Source of the DNA: Mesorhizobium sp. AR10
Lineage (GTDB): Bacteria; Pseudomonadota; Alphaproteobacteria; Rhizobiales; Rhizobiaceae
Assembly (NCBI RefSeq): GCF_024746795.1
Contig: NZ_CP080524.1
Location: 3,946,001 to 4,010,000 of the forward strand
DNA: 64,000 bases
Direction of reading: 5' to 3'
Below the pieces are notes generated by a model. That model had not been told where the DNA came from, did no database searches, and worked only from the letters and a program-made list of their open reading frames with translations. This document shows, one piece after another, positions 15,049 to 23,849 of this stretch (the stretch's first letter is position 1; the number at the start of each line of letters is the position of its first letter). Position numbers and translations under genes: made by a program.

Positions 15049-15762
15049 TCACAACAACGAAAGTTGGCCACCTGCGTCTTTGGCATTCTGTGGAAACTTG
15101 ATCTGCGTGGCCGGCTTCTCAACGATCACAAGAGCGTCGTCCGGTGCCGTCCGCTGTAGCCGCTTCGCCTCGGACCACGGCGCGCTCAGCCACGTCTCGG
15201 TTTCCTCTTGCGTCCTCAGAATGACAGGCATCGCCTTCTCGTGGATCGGCTTGATGAGTGCGTTGGGTGCGGTCGTCATGAAACCGTAAAGCTCGAAGTC
15301 GCCGGGACCGTCCTTGACCTTCCGAACCCCATACCAAGGCGTCCAAAGGCCAGCGAAGAAGAACAGAGGGCGGTCATCGCTGACGGCAAACCAGAAGTTC
15401 CGCTGAATGCCTGTCTCTGGGTCCTTGTCGCCCGGCGTTGGGCTGGGCTCCGCGAAGCTCGTCACAGGGACCACGCAACGATACTCGACGCCAACATACT
15501 GCTGCCAGTGGCCGTATTGCGGATTGCGTATGTTCGTGGTGCCATAGTCGGCCTTACCCTTGACCCGCTCTGGCGGTGTCGGCATTCCCCAGAGAAGTCG
15601 GGCAAGCTCCCGTTCCCCATCCGGCGCATTGCGAGCAACCGGACCGAGCTGGTTGGGATAGACGTCAATCGAAGGTTCAAGGTTGCCCAAGATGTCCCGC
15701 AACGCGCCTGTCCACTGTCGGATGGCCTCTTGGCTGGTTGTGATGTTGTAGAGATTACACAT
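15049..15762 (-). CDS. SRAP-domain protein (HMCES/YedK family)
   Basis: A 237-aa protein beginning MCNLYN, so Cys2 becomes the N-terminal residue that crosslinks to abasic sites in single-stranded DNA in this family. Other conserved elements are YRCVVPVTSFAEP (the Glu position) and IHEKAMPVIL (the catalytic His). The ATG at 15762 is the only start that exposes the Cys. It is longer and more divergent than host YedK (NIRNPQYGHW in place of the usual NARAET region), like versions on mobile elements. It is divergent from the HNH gene and upstream of OLD. Likely role: protecting or marking damaged ssDNA of the element; autoproteolysis of Met1 is expected from the family. Confidence 0.88.
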   Translation of the reverse strand: MCNLYNITTSQEAIRQWTGALRDILGNLEPSIDVYPNQLGPVARNAPDGERELARLLWGMPTPPERVKGKADYGTTNIRNPQYGHWQQYVGVEYRCVVPVTSFAEPSPTPGDKDPETGIQRNFWFAVSDDRPLFFFAGLWTPWYGVRKVKDGPGDFELYGFMTTAPNALIKPIHEKAMPVILRTQEETETWLSAPWSEAKRLQRTAPDDALVIVEKPATQIKFPQNAKDAGGQLSLL

Positions 15763-15804
15763 CCAGCTAGGATGCCTCGGCCAAACGTTGCAATCCAGAA
15801 CAAT

Positions 15805-16719
15805 ATGACCCACAGACCCGATGCCATTCCGTCGAAAGGTGCCTGCATCTACTGCGGAGACAGAACAACCGCGCTAACGGACGAACACGTGGTGCCTTTT
15901 GGCATGGGCGGGAAGCACGTACTTTTGAAAGCGAGTTGTCTCCGCTGCAACAAAGTGACTTCCAAATTTGAACTGGACGTTCTCCAGGAACTATGGGGTG
16001 ACGCGAGAATTAGCTATGGTTCGCCTACGCGCCACCGCCCCAAAAGGGCGTCAAGAACCCACATAAATATGGTGTTGCCGGATCAATCCCGCAGCATCGA
16101 CATTCCTGTTTCTGAATATCCCGCAGCCATGGTCTATTATGAAATGGGTCAAGCTGGGGCACTGGCTGGGCTTGATCCATCGGTTGACACATCGGGCGGT
16201 TGGAAACTGACTACAGTGACCGACCAACAGAAGCTGGATGCCTTTCCATCGAAATACGGCGTCAGCCCCACAATGAAGTTCAGGCACGTGCCAGTGAGCT
16301 TCGGACGCATGATGGTGAAGATTGGCTTTTGTCAAATTCTTACGGCATTGGACCCGGGCGATTTCCGCCCCTACTGTCTCCCATTTCTAATGGGGCAAAG
16401 AAGTAATCTCTCCCATGTCGTCGGCAGCAATGGTGCGATGGATGAGCCCGCAACCCAATTTGGATACGTCCTACGGACACACGCTTTTGGAAAGCCAGAC
16501 CATATCTTCTTGGTGGCCGAGGTGCGTCTCGTCGCAAACAACTCGACGCCCACGTATCACGTCGTGGTTGGCGATGTGGTCGGAAGGGACAATGTCGCGA
16601 GTATCCGCCAAAAGCTGGGCAACCCGCAAGACAATGTCCTGAACGGATGGCCGGTTGTGATTGACCCTCAAATGCCTAAGTGGACGCCAAAAGTTTGGCC
16701 GAACCTCGCGAGCCTTTGA
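15805..16719 (+). CDS. HNH endonuclease-domain protein
   Basis: A 304-aa protein. The N-terminal zinc-HNH unit has C14-x2-C17, the D26-E27-H28 core (LTDEHVVPFGMGG) and C45-x2-C48 followed by Asn (CLRCNK). The remaining 250 residues are unassigned and may recognise DNA or a partner. The ATG at 15805 was chosen; an in-frame ATG at 15772 would leave only 9 bp from the divergent SRAP start. Context (OLD, SRAP) fits a DNA-processing or defence role. Restriction, homing or phage-type nicking functions cannot be told apart by sequence alone. Confidence 0.78.
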   Translation: MTHRPDAIPSKGACIYCGDRTTALTDEHVVPFGMGGKHVLLKASCLRCNKVTSKFELDVLQELWGDARISYGSPTRHRPKRASRTHINMVLPDQSRSIDIPVSEYPAAMVYYEMGQAGALAGLDPSVDTSGGWKLTTVTDQQKLDAFPSKYGVSPTMKFRHVPVSFGRMMVKIGFCQILTALDPGDFRPYCLPFLMGQRSNLSHVVGSNGAMDEPATQFGYVLRTHAFGKPDHIFLVAEVRLVANNSTPTYHVVVGDVVGRDNVASIRQKLGNPQDNVLNGWPVVIDPQMPKWTPKVWPNLASL

Positions 16720-16834
16720 CGCCACAAACCCACCACGGGTCTCCAAGTGGTCTTCTGGTGAGACTTCCTTGGTTCCTTGATCACCGCCTAAAGAGGGGTG
16801 TGATCTGTCAGAACAAATGGTAGGAATAGGTGGT

Positions 16835-16846
16835 GCGTTATAACGC
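16835..16846. promoter_or_regulatory. 12-bp palindrome upstream of MltR-like gene
   Basis: GCGTTATAACGC is a perfect palindrome ending 14 bp before the ATG at 16861, overlapping the expected transcription-start region and just upstream of the gggagggg ribosome site. It is an operator candidate. Confidence 0.45.
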
Positions 16847-16860
16847 GGGAGGGGCAGTTC

Positions 16861-17337
16861 ATGTCTGATTTAGGTGATCAGAAGAAGTCGATTGTTCAGC
16901 AGCTCAAAGAAATTCCAGCGATGGTGCTTGCCATTGAAAAGAGATCACATGCTGGATTTGCTCTTGTTGCTGGGCAAATTCTCGACACTACGCTTGAAGA
17001 AGTCCTAGTAAATCACATGCCGGGACTTAATAAGGATATGCGCAAACGGCTGTTCTCGGGCTTTGGGCCACTTGCAACATTTAGTTCGAGAATACACATC
17101 GCGGAAGCTCTTGGCCTTATCGACAAAACGTTCGCTAAAGAGCTGCACAAGATGAGGGTAATAAGAAACATGTTTGCGCACAGCATGAGGACTTTGCACT
17201 TTGAAGATGAGAAGGTCCTTGAATTGCTGGCCAAGCTTTCGGAGCCATCGAATGGACGTCTCCCACAAAAGCACTTTGTGGAAGCTGTGGCCGAGGCTGT
17301 TAAAGCCCTAACCCCCTTGATGAAGACCGAGGAGTAG
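16861..17337 (+). CDS. MltR-like protein
   Basis: A 158-aa helical protein. The segment GFGPLATFSSRIHIAEALGL then HKMRVIRNMFAHS matches the MltR (mannitol operon repressor family) pattern of GPL-x-F-S-x-K/R-I, A-LGLI and IRN-FAH. Many family members are encoded on plasmids and islands and have nothing to do with mannitol, so the function remains open. The ATG at 16861 follows ggaggggcagttc. It lies 141 bp after the HNH gene on the same strand. Confidence 0.65.
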   Translation: MSDLGDQKKSIVQQLKEIPAMVLAIEKRSHAGFALVAGQILDTTLEEVLVNHMPGLNKDMRKRLFSGFGPLATFSSRIHIAEALGLIDKTFAKELHKMRVIRNMFAHSMRTLHFEDEKVLELLAKLSEPSNGRLPQKHFVEAVAEAVKALTPLMKTEE

Positions 17338-17429
17338 CCACCCCCGCCAGAACAGGGCGAGGGTCAGGCGTTAGTGAGAGACGCTGTCGTAGAAGGCGAT
17401 GAGGCGCTTGCCGCAGTCGGTCTTCTCGG

Positions 17430-18863
17430 TCAGTTTTGGTTATGCTGACTGGTCGCTGGACTGGGGCCAAGGGCCTTCACCATCGCCTCAGTCGCCACCT
17501 TAAGCCGCGCCTCTTCTCCCCCGTAATTGTCTCCAGCGCCACCCCCTGAGTGACCCATGATCGACCGCTTGAGCTTCTCAGGAACCCAAGCGATAACCAG
17601 CAAGTCCTCCATGCGGTGACGCAATGAGTGGGTGGTCACCTTCCTGTCGGTTACGGCGGCTCTAACGTGTTTGCCAAGCGCGGCTGAGGCTTTGTCGCCA
17701 CCGCCTTCGTGGCCGTAACGGGCGAACAGCATCTTACTGTTGCCTGCCGCTTTGACAGCTTCCCGTGCCGCCTGGAGAGCGTCACCGATCAGCGGGACCT
17801 TTCGGCGAGAGACTTCCGTCTTGACCCGGCGCTCGTCGTGCCACTCGACATCAATGTGTGGGTATTGGGCCTCAAGCATTACGTCGCTGACCCGAAGTCC
17901 CGTAATCTCGGATAAACGGCAGCCAGTGCCCTCTAGGAGTCGCCAAATCTGTTGGAGATCAGCGGCGGCGCGGTCAAGCACGCGCTCCCTAGTTGCCGCC
18001 AATTGCTCTGGGGTGAAGGGCAGCCTCTTTCGTTTGTCGGGCTCGCGCGCGCTGTCGGCAACGTCAAGCTTCTCAAATTGGTTCTTTGTGCCGGTTAGGT
18101 CGAACTCGCGAATGCCGTGGGCAATGATTGCGCGCACGACATTGAGGTATCGGTCCACAGTCGCGGCAGTCGGGATTTCCTTCAACATGGCGTCAGCAAC
18201 GGTTCTGGCGTCGGAACGCTTCATGTCCGCCAGCACCGGGTCATAGCCGAGAGCCGACTTAACATGCCCGACGACACGGTCGGCTTGCTGTTCGTCTCGC
18301 TTCTTCGATTTCTCGGAAGGATTGGTCTTGGTGAACCGGTCCTTCAGATAGAGCCGCTTGGCATCCTCCAGAGTGGGCGAGGGACCCTTAGGGGTACTTG
18401 GCGAGGTCAGTATCTTCAGCAGTGCCCGGTCCTCGCTGGAGACGCCAACGGGATGGTCGGTGTCCTTGTCCCTCGGGTAGCCTTTGACGATCCCCTCGGC
18501 CACGACATCGCGGGTAATCCATTCGTCCAGTTCGTCCGCGTCATCGGGATCGCCGCTGCCGTTAGCGCGAAACGGGTTGAAGCCGAGGTCCCGAAGTCGC
18601 TTCGTCGCTTGGTCGAACAGTTCGCGCGCTGTGAGCTTCGCTGCCGGCGCTTTCACCCCATGCAACTCGTCCCATGCTTTGGCGAAGATTTGCTCGGCCT
18701 CGGCGTGTGTGGCGTCATACTGCTTGCGCACCTCGGCATCGGTCTTGCCTAGGCGAAGGACCATTTCTGTCTTGCCGAGAATGCCTTGAAGTGCCTTGGG
18801 CACTTTCCTTCGATAGACCCTCCGATTGCCGCGCGGCTGGACGTGTTCCAGTGCCATTTTCAT
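17430..18863 (-). CDS. int: Tyrosine-type site-specific integrase
   Basis: A 477-aa phage-type integrase that catalyses integration and excision at tRNA-Thr. The N-terminal arm-binding part (RRVYRRKVPKALQGILGK) is of the type common in alphaproteobacterial islands. The core-binding domain spans about 165-260 and the catalytic domain about 285-455, with Arg316 (GTGCRLSE), His412-x2-Arg415 (THSLRHR), His438 (IMGHSG) and Tyr447 (GDNYGG). ATG at 18863 or 18857; the second has GAGG 6 nt upstream. GGTGTACC boxes overlap its promoter, suggesting autoregulation by binding to its own arm sites. Confidence 0.96.
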   Translation of the reverse strand: MKMALEHVQPRGNRRVYRRKVPKALQGILGKTEMVLRLGKTDAEVRKQYDATHAEAEQIFAKAWDELHGVKAPAAKLTARELFDQATKRLRDLGFNPFRANGSGDPDDADELDEWITRDVVAEGIVKGYPRDKDTDHPVGVSSEDRALLKILTSPSTPKGPSPTLEDAKRLYLKDRFTKTNPSEKSKKRDEQQADRVVGHVKSALGYDPVLADMKRSDARTVADAMLKEIPTAATVDRYLNVVRAIIAHGIREFDLTGTKNQFEKLDVADSAREPDKRKRLPFTPEQLAATRERVLDRAAADLQQIWRLLEGTGCRLSEITGLRVSDVMLEAQYPHIDVEWHDERRVKTEVSRRKVPLIGDALQAAREAVKAAGNSKMLFARYGHEGGGDKASAALGKHVRAAVTDRKVTTHSLRHRMEDLLVIAWVPEKLKRSIMGHSGGGAGDNYGGEEARLKVATEAMVKALGPSPATSQHNQN

Positions 18864-18867
18864 CCTC

Positions 18868-18898
18868 GGTGTACCCTCGGTGTACCTTTTGGTGTACC
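18868..18898. promoter_or_regulatory. Candidate right integrase arm sites (GGTGTACC x3)
   Basis: GGTGTACC at 18868-18875, 18879-18886 and 18891-18898, spaced 11-12 bp, lies between the integrase start and attR. The same octamer occurs twice inside attL. Confidence 0.6.
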
Positions 18899-18952
18899 TC
18901 GGGGAACGTTGAAACCCTTGAGTTCCTTGATTTCTGGGGATTGTCGGGTGGA

Positions 18953-18971
18953 AACTGGTGCCCCCGGACGG
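18953..18971. other. attR core (19-bp direct repeat)
   Basis: Identical to 3279-3297; 16 of the 19 bases are the 3' end of tRNA-Thr including the encoded CCA, and 3 lie beyond it. The integrase gene begins about 90 bp inside. Confidence 0.88.
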
Positions 18972-19031
18972 AATCGAACCGCCGACCTTCGGTTTACAAA
19001 ACCGCTGCTCTACCAGCTGAGCTACAAGGGC
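18956..19031 (-). tRNA. tRNA-Thr (anticodon UGU)
   Basis: A 76-nt cloverleaf including encoded CCA. The acceptor stem pairs GCCCTTG with CGGGGGC; the anticodon loop is TTTGTAA, giving UGU for Thr. The T-arm is GGTTCGATTCC. The gene is intact; the island inserted at its 3' end and re-supplied the terminal bases. Confidence 0.97.
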
Positions 19032-19189
19032 ACGGCGCTCCGGTTAGCATATTTGCTGCGCCAGTAAAGACAAAACTCCTTTTTCAGTTACCGGCGAACG
19101 CGCTGGAGTTCCCGGCATGGCCATCCTGAAAACGGCCAATTCACTTCCTACATATGCGTGAGGTGCAACCGCCTCAGCGAGGGTGTCGC

Positions 19190-19357
19190 ATGATCAGACT
19201 TGTCATCATTCTCCCGATCGTCGTCGTGGCCTGGTTTCTGCTGGTGAAACTCATCAAGGATGTGAAGAGCGCCAATGTCGACTGGACCGGCGTCACCACC
19301 ATCGTCGGCTTCATCGCGCTCGCCTTCTGGCTTCGCCACATCACCGGCATGGGCTGA
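19190..19357 (+). CDS. Small hypothetical membrane protein
   Basis: A 55-aa protein (MIRLVIILPIVVVAWFLLVK) with two hydrophobic segments (about 2-19 and 32-48). The ATG at 19190 is preferred over an upstream in-frame ATG because it begins directly with the transmembrane segment. It lies between tRNA-Thr and the BA14K gene and is unrecognised. Confidence 0.55.
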   Translation: MIRLVIILPIVVVAWFLLVKLIKDVKSANVDWTGVTTIVGFIALAFWLRHITGMG

Positions 19358-19365
19358 ATAGGAAG

Positions 19366-19442
19366 AGAGTGAGTAGTCAGTAGGGAGTCCCAATTCCTGG
19401 GCCGCGTTCCTTCTCACTACTCACTCCTCACTCCTCACTCAC
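19366..19442. repeat. Palindromic GAGTAGTGAG-type intergenic repeat, copy 1
   Basis: A left arm of gagtgagtagtcagtaggg type pairs imperfectly with the right arm of actcactcctcactcctcac type. A related element lies at 25929-26035. Both are short, intergenic and palindromic, like rhizobial interspersed repeats. Confidence 0.6.
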
Positions 19443-19558
19443 TCGTGCTCCAGCCTGGCCGAAAAAAACCAAAAAACCGTCGAACCTATTTCCTGCTCGC
19501 TGCGACTGATGATCAAGAGGCGGATGGATCGCCTCTCCAACGAAGCAAGGAGATCGTC

Positions 19559-19867
19559 ATGTTCAAGCGCACCATCGTTTCCGGCCTCATCGCCACCGGC
19601 GTCGCCGCCGCCATGCTGGCCGGCACCGTGCAGCCCTCGGCTGCATATGACCATCATCATCGTCGGGAACTCGGCATCGGCATTGCCGCCGGCGTCGGCG
19701 GTTTCGTCCTCGGCAGCCTGCTCGCCCAGCAGCCACGCACGGTCTATGTCGAGGAATACGGCGACTCGCGGCATGTGCGCCGCTGTCTCAATCGCTACGC
19801 GAGCTACGATCCGTATTCGGATACCTATGTCGGCTACGACGGTTATCGCCACTATTGCCGACTCTGA
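19559..19867 (+). CDS. BA14K-like exported protein
   Basis: A 102-aa protein. The signal peptide (MFKRTIVSGLIATGVAAAML, cleavage near PSAAY-D) is followed by a Gly-rich segment and the BA14K-type ending: C-x-NRYASYDPYSDTYVGYDG, then RHYC. The family is named for a Brucella immunoreactive lectin-like protein and is widespread in Rhizobiales. The ATG at 19559 follows AAGGAG by 6 nt. Monocistronic, with a terminator downstream. Confidence 0.8.
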   Translation: MFKRTIVSGLIATGVAAAMLAGTVQPSAAYDHHHRRELGIGIAAGVGGFVLGSLLAQQPRTVYVEEYGDSRHVRRCLNRYASYDPYSDTYVGYDGYRHYCRL

Positions 19868-19899
19868 GAGGAGGTGAACCGTTTCAGGCAACGGGAAGA

Positions 19900-19922
19900 G
19901 GGGCACTCCACTGCCCCTTTTT
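19900..19922 (+). terminator. Rho-independent terminator after BA14K gene
   Basis: GGGGCA ctccac TGCCCC followed by TTTTT, 33 bp after the stop codon. Confidence 0.75.
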
Positions 19923-20047
19923 CTGCTGTCCGGGCGGCGCCTGACATGAGCGACCTTGGGAGTCGGGTCCTGGGCGCGGGGGCGATGTACAGGAATTTCC
20001 AAAGCTCTTAATCTCGAACATCCGATGACCAGCAGAGGGAGGGACGC

Positions 20048-20404
20048 TTGGACGAGCACGATCCGAAGGAAAAACTGATCGAGCCGGTTTTTCGAAACGG
20101 CACGGTCACCACCGTTGGCATCCTGGTGGCGTTCTCGCTGGGCTTCGTCACGCATTGGGCCGCCAACCCGATACCCTGGCAAATCCATCACCTGCTTGCC
20201 GTGGTGCCGATCCTGGTCGGTATCGCCCTGCAGATGCGGGCGCTCTCGCTGCTGCTCGACGTGGATTCGCTGCGCCGGCCGATCTACGAACGCGCCAACC
20301 GCATCTTCATGGCCGGCATCATCCTGACCGCCTGCGGCGTCGGACTGGCGATCCTGCTCGATGTCTTCGAGGTGTCGGCCAAGAGCGCGCTGCCGAGCGG
20401 CTAG
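20048..20404 (+). CDS. Hypothetical membrane protein
   Basis: A 118-aa protein with three hydrophobic segments (about 22-36, 45-66, 86-108). The start is TTG at 20048, supported by GGGAGGGACG just upstream; no better ATG exists before the first transmembrane segment. Its stop overlaps the end of the convergent YbaK gene by 4 bp. Unrecognised. Confidence 0.6.
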   Translation: MDEHDPKEKLIEPVFRNGTVTTVGILVAFSLGFVTHWAANPIPWQIHHLLAVVPILVGIALQMRALSLLLDVDSLRRPIYERANRIFMAGIILTACGVGLAILLDVFEVSAKSALPSG

Positions 20405-20886
20405 CGGGCCGCCACTGTCCCTTCGCTATCCTGGCAGATGTCGCACCATTGCGCGCCGACCAGGCTTGCCATGCGATCGACGCCGATCCTGACCGCGGCA
20501 TTGGTTGCGCCGGCCGCCGGCACGACCTCGTCAAAGGCGCGCAGCGACACGTCGCAATAGACCGGCAGAGGTGATGCGAGGCCGAAGGGGCAGACGCCGC
20601 CGACCGGATGGCCGGTGATTTCCGCCACCTGTTCGGCATCGAGCATGCGCGGCTTGCCGCCGAAGGCATCGCGCGACTTGCGGTTGTCGATACGCGCGTC
20701 GCCTCGGGCGACGACCAGCAGTACCCGATCGCCGACGCGCAGGCAGATGGTCTTGGCGATCTGCGCCGGCTCGACGCCATGCGCCGCTGCCGCGAGCGCC
20801 ACGGTCGCCGAGCTTGTCGGCGTTTCGATCACCTCGATGTCGGCAGCATGTTCGGCGAAAAAGGTTTTGACGGACTGGAGGCTCAT
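20401..20886 (-). CDS. YbaK/ProX-type aminoacyl-tRNA deacylase
   Basis: A 161-aa single-domain protein of the YbaK/EbsC family, which hydrolyses misacylated tRNA (such as Cys-tRNA-Pro or Ala-tRNA-Pro) in trans. Visible hallmarks are the conserved lysine in AQIAKTICLRVGDRVLLVVA, GGVCPFGLASPLPVYCDVSL and GATNAAVRIGVDRM. The ATG at 20886 (MSLQSVKTFFAEH) gives a normal family length; the longer frame adds an unsupported 20-residue leader. It is located between a convergent membrane-protein gene and the iclR-type gene. Confidence 0.85.
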   Translation of the reverse strand: MSLQSVKTFFAEHAADIEVIETPTSSATVALAAAAHGVEPAQIAKTICLRVGDRVLLVVARGDARIDNRKSRDAFGGKPRMLDAEQVAEITGHPVGGVCPFGLASPLPVYCDVSLRAFDEVVPAAGATNAAVRIGVDRMASLVGAQWCDICQDSEGTVAAR

Positions 20887-20958
20887 CGTCTTAAGGCGGG
20901 AATGGATCGGAGGCGCAGACTTTGGCTGTTGTCGAGCGAGTGTCAAGGCGGGCCAGTG

Positions 20959-21846
20959 TCAAGGCAAGCGCGTGGCGCTGACCTCGAACAGCGATCCAGG
21001 CCCCTCGCCAGCGACGTGTGGCGCAAGGCCGTTCGGCAGGCCGCCGATCATCCTGGTTATTTCCGTCGCGGCTTCGCGCACCAGCGGGCCGATTTCGGCC
21101 AGCCGCTCGGGCGTGACCCGTACCGTTGGGCCGGACACGGAAACGCCGCCGATCGGTTCGCCGAACTCGTTGAAGATGGCGGCGGCGACGCAGCGCATGC
21201 CGGGATGGCGTTCCTCGTCGTCGACCGACCAGCCGCGCAGCTTGATCGCCACCAGGTCGTGGGCCAGCGCGGAGATGTCCGACAGCGTGTTTCCGGTGAA
21301 GCGCTCCAGCCCGGACTTGCGCAGGATAGCGCCGACGCGCTCCGGCTCGAGGTGCGCCAGCACCGCCTTGCCGATGCCCGAGGCATGGAACGGGCTGCGC
21401 GTTCCCGGCCGGAAGAAGGCGCGGATGGCTTGATGCGTCTCGACCTGGCTGACGAAGACGACGCAATCATCCTCGGCGACGCCGAGATTGGCAGTCTCGC
21501 CTGTCCTTTCCATCAGCTCCTGCATGACGGTGCGGGCGCGGTCGACCAGCTTGCGCCGGCGCAGGAACGCAGCGCCCATGCGGTAAGTTTCGACGCCGAT
21601 CGACCACAGCTGGTCGCTCGAGTCGAACTCGACCATGCCGTGGTTTTGCAGCGTCGTCAGCATGCGGTAGGCGGTGGACGCTGCCAAGCCGGAACTGGCG
21701 GCGATCTCGCTCAGCGACAGGCCGCTGCCTTCGGCGACAATGGCGAGAATGCGCAGCGCCCGGTCGAGCGACTGCACTGAAGCCGCCTCGGACGGGCCGT
21801 GGAAGGAGCGCGGCCGGCCGCGCTGGCGTTTTTCATTCGTTTCCAT
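20959..21846 (-). CDS. IclR-family transcriptional regulator
   Basis: A 295-aa regulator. A winged helix-turn-helix at about 24-75 (LSLSEIAASSGLAASTAYRM) is followed by the IclR effector domain to the end (HASGIGKAVLAHLEPERV; DDEERHPGMRCVAAAIF). The ATG at 21846 was chosen (METNEKRQRGRPRS). It is divergent from gcl-hyi-glxR, so it most likely controls glyoxylate carboligase expression with glyoxylate or a related acid as effector; this is inference from position. Confidence 0.93.
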   Translation of the reverse strand: METNEKRQRGRPRSFHGPSEAASVQSLDRALRILAIVAEGSGLSLSEIAASSGLAASTAYRMLTTLQNHGMVEFDSSDQLWSIGVETYRMGAAFLRRRKLVDRARTVMQELMERTGETANLGVAEDDCVVFVSQVETHQAIRAFFRPGTRSPFHASGIGKAVLAHLEPERVGAILRKSGLERFTGNTLSDISALAHDLVAIKLRGWSVDDEERHPGMRCVAAAIFNEFGEPIGGVSVSGPTVRVTPERLAEIGPLVREAATEITRMIGGLPNGLAPHVAGEGPGSLFEVSATRLP

Positions 21847-22060
21847 TGCTTCCCATTCTTCCAGATTTCGCCGAATGGACAATGAAAAAGTTTTTCACTG
21901 CTCATACGGCCGAATCTATGGAAAACCGAAAAGCGAATAAAATCATGACGTAGGATCTGTTTTCTAGAAATGAAAAAATATTCTGAAAAAATTGAAAAAT
22001 AGCAACGGTGCGCGCATTATCAGGACATCCAACAATGACAAATTCCGGTGGAGGCTTGAA
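21847..22060. promoter_or_regulatory. AT-rich divergent promoter region, iclR-type gene / gcl
   Basis: A 214-bp gap, markedly AT-rich against both flanks. It contains the palindrome TTTCTAGAAA at 21961-21970 and two A-rich runs, a reasonable location for the IclR operator and both promoters. Confidence 0.5.
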
Positions 22061-23842
22061 ATGGCCAGGATGCGCGCTGTCGATGCTGCGGTTCTCGTTC
22101 TCGAAAAGGAAGGCATTTCCTGTGCCTTCGGCGTGCCTGGTGCTGCGATCAACCCGTTCTACTCGGCGCTGAAGGCGAGGGGTACGGTCCGCCATATCCT
22201 GGCTCGCCATGTAGAGGCCGCGTCACATATGGCCGAAGGCTACACCCGCGCCAAAGCAGGCAATATTGGCCTGTGTATCGGAACCTCGGGACCGGCCGGC
22301 ACCGACATGATCACCGGGCTCTATTCGGCTGCCGCCGACTCCATACCCATCCTCTGCATCACCGGACAGGCGCCGCGTGCCCGCCTCAACAAGGAGGATT
22401 TCCAGGCCGTCGATATCGCTGCCATAGCCGCACCGGTCGCCAAATGGGCGGTCACCGTCATGGAACCCTATCTGGTGCCGATGACGCTGCAGAAGGCGTT
22501 TCACCTGATGCGCTCGTCGCGGCCGGGTCCGGTTCTGATCGATCTGCCGGTCGATGTGCAACTGGCCGAAATCGAGTTCGACATCGACGCCTATGAGCCG
22601 CTGGTGCCGTTCAAGCCGGCAATGTCGCGCAGCCAGGCCGAAAAGGCGCTGGCTATGCTCAATGCGGCGGAAAAGCCGCTGATCGTCGCCGGCGGCGGCA
22701 TCATCAATGCCGACGCTTCGGATCTTCTCATCGAATTCGCGGAAGTCACCGGGGTTCCGGTCATTCCGACGCTGATGGGCTGGGGCGCGATCCCCGATGA
22801 CCACCGGCTGATGGCCGGCATGTGCGGGCTGCAGACCTCGCACCGCTATGGCAATGCGACGATGCTCGAAGCCGATTTCGTCTTCGGCATTGGCAACCGC
22901 TGGGCCAACCGCCACACCGGTTCGGTCGATGTCTACACCAAGGGCAAGAAATTCATCCATGTCGATATCGAGCCGACGCAGATCGGCCGCGTCTTCGCGC
23001 CGGACCTCGGCGTCGTCTCGGATGCGGGTGCTGCACTGAAGATGCTGCTCGACGTCGCCACCGAATGGCGGACGGCGGGCAAGCTGCGCGACTGGTCGGG
23101 CTGGGCCAAAGAGTGCCAGGCCCGCAAGAAGACGATGAAGCGCAAGACCCATTTCGATCGGGTGCCGCTGAAGCCGCAGCGCGTCTATGAGGAGATGAAC
23201 AAGGCCTTTGGCCGCGATACCACCTATGTCACCACGATCGGGCTGTCGCAGATCGCCGGTGCGCAGTTCCTGCATGTCTACAAGCCGCGCAACTGGATCA
23301 ATTGCGGCCAGGCCGGACCGCTCGGCTGGACGCTGCCGGCAGCGCTCGGCGTTCGTGCCGCCGATCCCGACCGCACCATCGTGGCGCTTTCGGGCGACTA
23401 TGATTTTCAGTTCATGATCGAGGAGCTGGCGGCCGGCGCGCAGCACAAACTGCCCTATATCCATGTCGTCGTGAACAATGCCTATCTCGGCCTGATCCGC
23501 CAGGCGCAGCGCGGCTTTTCGATGGATTTCGAGGTCAGCCTCGCCTTCGAAAACGTCAACCGCCAAGGTGACGCCGAGGCCGGCTACGGCGTCGACCATG
23601 TCGCCGTCGCCGAAGCCATGGGCTGCAAGGCGGTCAGGGTGCGCAAGCCGGAGGAATTCGCCGGCGCCTTCAAGGAAGCGCAGCGGCTGATGAAGGAATA
23701 TCAGGTTCCGGTGGTGCTCGAATTCATCCTCGAGCGCGTCACCAACATTTCCATGGGCACGGAAATCGACAAGATCACCGAATTCGAGGACCTTGCCGAA
23801 CATCATGAAGATGCGCCGACGGCGATCGTAATGCTGGACTAA
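22061..23842 (+). CDS. gcl: Glyoxylate carboligase
   Basis: A 593-aa thiamine-diphosphate enzyme joining two glyoxylates to tartronate semialdehyde and CO2, in the cytoplasm. N-terminal PYR domain ([29 protein letters not shown]), central domain ([11 protein letters not shown]), and C-terminal PP domain with the ThDP-binding GDYD ... [10 protein letters not shown]. The sequence follows E. coli Gcl almost segment by segment, including [14 protein letters not shown]. The ATG at 22061 follows GGAGG by 6 nt. It is the first gene of gcl-hyi-glxR, opposite its likely IclR regulator. Confidence 0.97.
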   Translation: MARMRAVDAAVLVLEKEGISCAFGVPGAAINPFYSALKARGTVRHILARHVEAASHMAEGYTRAKAGNIGLCIGTSGPAGTDMITGLYSAAADSIPILCITGQAPRARLNKEDFQAVDIAAIAAPVAKWAVTVMEPYLVPMTLQKAFHLMRSSRPGPVLIDLPVDVQLAEIEFDIDAYEPLVPFKPAMSRSQAEKALAMLNAAEKPLIVAGGGIINADASDLLIEFAEVTGVPVIPTLMGWGAIPDDHRLMAGMCGLQTSHRYGNATMLEADFVFGIGNRWANRHTGSVDVYTKGKKFIHVDIEPTQIGRVFAPDLGVVSDAGAALKMLLDVATEWRTAGKLRDWSGWAKECQARKKTMKRKTHFDRVPLKPQRVYEEMNKAFGRDTTYVTTIGLSQIAGAQFLHVYKPRNWINCGQAGPLGWTLPAALGVRAADPDRTIVALSGDYDFQFMIEELAAGAQHKLPYIHVVVNNAYLGLIRQAQRGFSMDFEVSLAFENVNRQGDAEAGYGVDHVAVAEAMGCKAVRVRKPEEFAGAFKEAQRLMKEYQVPVVLEFILERVTNISMGTEIDKITEFEDLAEHHEDAPTAIVMLD

Positions 23843-23849
23843 GGCATGC

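Larger units (their letters stand above)
3279..18971. mobile_element. 15.7-kb genomic island integrated in tRNA-Thr
   Basis: A 19-bp perfect direct repeat (aactggtgcccccggacgg) at 3279-3297 and 18953-18971 bounds the segment. The right copy is the 3' end of an intact tRNA-Thr plus 3 flanking bases. A tyrosine integrase at 17430-18863 is transcribed leftwards, its start facing attR. Cargo includes a serine resolvase, an OLD nuclease, SRAP, HNH, DUF982 and many small unknown proteins. No phage structural, terminase, relaxase or type IV secretion gene was recognised, so it is an island, satellite or remnant rather than a clear prophage or ICE. Confidence 0.9.

Noticed and set aside
15208-15804. 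Upstream extension of the HNH gene
   Set aside because: It runs antisense through the SRAP gene; the conserved HNH unit begins just after 15805.
3279-18971. Integrative conjugative element
   Set aside because: No relaxase, coupling protein or type IV secretion gene seen.
22223-23806. Long reverse frame opposite gcl
   Set aside because: Shadow of gcl, which is matched along its full length to glyoxylate carboligase.
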